This document shows, one piece after another, positions 55,135-56,985 of a DNA stretch of 56,985 nucleotides. A program made the position numbers and the translations under genes. Every line of letters begins with the position of its first letter. Positions within the stretch are counted from its first letter, which is position 1. Origin of the DNA: Folioceros fuciformis (taxonomy: Eukaryota > Anthocerotophyta > Anthocerotopsida > Anthocerotales); the NCBI GenBank assembly GCA_049999805.1, contig JBNGIO010006178.1, forward strand, positions 274,131-331,115, written 5' to 3'. The notes beneath the pieces were generated by a model. The model did no database searches, had not been told where the DNA came from, and saw only the letters and a list, made by a program, of their open reading frames with translations.

Positions 55135-56572
55135 GAGCGAGTAAAGCAAAACCACGAAGGCTGCCAATTTGGGCTGTAAGGGGATCGGGTGATGAGACGC
55201 AGCAACGTTGTACAGCCTACCTTGGGGGCGTTCCTCTCTTCTAGGGCAGATGAGAAGTTGCTGGGCAGCTCTGAAAACGAGTTGTCGCCGGGATAAACAT
55301 CGATGGACACTCGCAGTAGACGGGGGCCCCATGCGTTCCTAGTACATCGGAAATGGGGAGGTTGGACTCCACATTCAGCCGATACTTGACGCTGAGCGTC
55401 ATCTTCACATAACCTTCCTCACACCATTTTCAGCTTCTCGGAGACAACATTCAGCTACTGCGACGTGTAAGGTGAAGTATGCAAGGAACCCTGCTCTGGA
55501 CCTCCTGCAGGGTCGTAAGGCATACTACCCGCTTGTGGGGCGTGATGCTGCTGGACGCTGTCGATTTGTCTACTATTTTTGAGAAATGGCGTGCACCATG
55601 TCTGCGTCTTAAGAAGAAGAGCAACATCTTTCACATTAGAGCGCATAGATCGATAGAAGGCCCCACATGTGCAAGCTCTTGATCGCTTCACGTCTCAATC
55701 GTCTGCTCCCCATCCCTCAGTAGCCGCCGCGCAGACGGCTCTGCGGAAGAGGCGCCAACCAGGGACCCAATCCACCCTCCATTCCCCAAGCCCAGATATC
55801 ACCATCCTGAAGCTCGACACTGGTGTGGAAGAGCCCGCAAGAGACGGCGACTACAAGCTCATCTTTTGGAAGACCTCGAACAGGCTGCGGCAGCCACGAG
55901 CTCACTGCCACTCCATGACCAAGCTGACCATTCTCCCCAATTCGGAATGTATAGCAAAAGGGAAACACCAGCAATGTCATCCTCATTACGAGAAACAGCT
56001 GATGGTACAACAATCACACAGTGGAAAGCACCGCATGCAATAAGAGCAAACCCAGCTTGAAGAGTTCCCAGACCTGCCACAACCTGCGGGCGGGACGTGC
56101 TAATTCGACGTCCCTGCCCTACCTGACCGTGCTTGTTACTTCCCCATGCATACCATGCATCGCTTGCCCCTGCCGTTGGCCGTACCAAAGCCAAGTATGT
56201 GCTCGTTGCCACAAGCGACCTTGGAAACCTATGTGTTATATCCCGGCCCTCGTACCAGTGTCAGCGTGCTCAAAGACTGAGCAACACAGCTGTCCTTGAG
56301 CATCCAGATCCGGTGATAGGGGACCACTCGCGTCCCTAGCACATGACATCATGCCACCAGCTTCAATGGCCACGGCCTGCCTGATTACAGGCTACCTGTC
56401 AGAACTGTCACGCATACAAATGCTCGGAGCGTGGGAGAAGGGCTCGCAAGGGCCGGCGCACCTTCACAGCACTCGTGTCACATTTCCTCTCATCAGAGGC
56501 CTGATTCTCCTCTGGATCATCACTTGTGCCGACCATGCCCCTGCTCAAAAACCTCTGCGTGGTATGGGTTTG

Positions 56573-56760
56573 TGTTAGAAGCCTGTAGGGTTCGAGCAAC
56601 ACATCTAGTTTGTATTAGAGGTATATTATAGGTTGCCTCGAGATGAATTATCTTTCCAGGGAGACAGCGAATAGGTCTAAGTCTACATAAGTGTGTAAGG
56701 ACTACCTGCTCTGAATGAACTTGTCCAAGGACTGAGCTTGGGATTTCCTGTTTTCTAACA
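56573..56760. mobile_element. Solo LTR (188 bp) of a Copia-like retrotransposon
   Basis: Compared with copy A, copy B carries an extra segment that begins TGTTAGAA and ends TTCTAACA, a perfect 8-bp inverted terminus with the TG...CA ends of retrotransposon LTRs. It is flanked by gtttg on the left and gtttc on the right, a 5-bp target-site duplication with one mismatch. The corresponding empty site in copy A reads ggctttgagg (near 51370). No internal element or second LTR is present, so it is a solo LTR left by recombination, or a very short non-autonomous element. TGTTAG/CTAACA termini are common in Copia elements. Confidence 0.85.
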
Positions 56761-56816
56761 GTTTCGAGGTTTGTCCGTCCCGACCCAGCTGACCATGTGT
56801 GCACCTGTCAAGGAAC

Positions 56817-56910
56817 TTGACAAGTAACTCGCGCCAAAATTGTCACAGTTGACAAGTACCTCAGGCCAAAATTGTCACAGTTGACAAGTACCTCAGGCCA
56901 AAATTGTCAG
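56817..56910. repeat. Three tandem copies of a 32-bp unit
   Basis: The unit ttgacaagtacctcaggcca + aaattgtcacag starts at 56817, 56849 and 56881. Copy A has a single diverged version (gagaattccctcaagccaaa, near 51425), so the triplication arose in copy B after the duplication. Confidence 0.9.
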
Positions 56911-56985
56911 TGCATGACCTCAGTTGCAAATAACAGATCTCCGGCAGAAGCAACCAAGCATGTACATAGCACGGAAGCCAAAAAA

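Larger units (their letters stand above)
55135..56985 (-). pseudogene. Second, broken RCC1-gene copy (segmental duplication, copy B)
   Basis: The same stretch as copy A (49415-51530) recurs here in the same orientation and runs off the window edge. The reading frame is destroyed. A deletion at about 55765 removes roughly 520 bp of copy A sequence (about 50030-50548). A codon of the C-terminal TSQEL region became TAG, giving PYTSQ followed by a stop at 55457-55455. Additional single-base indels split the blades into short frames (VRGLPKDELVVAVSCGLFHT in one; ALVRPTAGASDAWYAWGSNK in another). A solo LTR lies within the region matching RCC1 exon 4. The deletion, stop, indels and insertion leave no plausible intact product. 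Confidence 0.9.

Overview
This is nuclear DNA from a land plant. Several genes are plant families: a BURP protein, plant MRS2, a plastid-type glutamate-cysteine ligase, plastid L-aspartate oxidase, a FUT13-type fucosyltransferase, ZDP, and a PGG membrane protein. GT-AG introns are short, mostly 70-170 bp. Intergenic DNA is AT-rich and full of decayed repeats. A 100-N scaffold gap lies at 19257-19356. Very long single-exon genes (MTR4, an insulinase, VPS23, most of AO) sit beside genes with 10-15 small exons. That mixture, and the sequence flavour, suggest a seed-free plant, perhaps a moss such as Sphagnum; this is a guess.

Layout. 0.4-6.7 kb: MRS2 magnesium transporter (-) and the MTR4 RNA helicase (-). 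6.7-11.1 kb: repeat-rich DNA. 11.1-14.1 kb: intronless M16 insulinase-type peptidase (+). 14.1-18.6 kb: degenerate DNA with a methyltransferase-like relic. 18.6-20.0 kb: ESCRT-I VPS23/TSG101 (-), split by the gap. 21.2-23.2 kb: BURP-domain secreted protein (+). 24.2-25.0 kb: RMA-type RING ligase (+). 25.4-26.9 kb: FUT13 pseudogene (-). 27.35-29.45 kb: ZDP DNA 3'-phosphatase (+, 11 exons). 30.4-30.9 kb: RING-H2 ligase (+). 31-32.7 kb: tandem repeats. 32.7-34.7 kb: TMEM144-like transporter (-, 10 exons). 35.3-38.6 kb: GSH1 (-, 15 exons). 39.3-41.5 kb: plastid CPBP/CAAX protease (-). 41.6-41.9 kb: small unknown protein (-). 42.3-44.7 kb: AO (+). 46.0-47.2 kb: hotdog thioesterase (-). 49.4-52.3 kb: RCC1-repeat gene (-). 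52.7-53.8 kb: PGG protein (+). 55.1 kb to the end: a broken second copy of the RCC1 gene carrying a solo LTR.

The genes do not form a pathway. GSH1 (glutathione), AO (NAD) and the CPBP protease are all expected in the plastid but are unrelated in function. The points of most interest are the RCC1 segmental duplication with its LTR and deletion, a FUT13 gene caught in decay with at least five lesions, an MRS2 protein with a roughly 300-residue acidic insertion, and a methyltransferase-like relic. I found no clear novel multi-gene system. Splice models were built by eye from GT/AG sites, reading phase and family knowledge; no search or RNA data was available.
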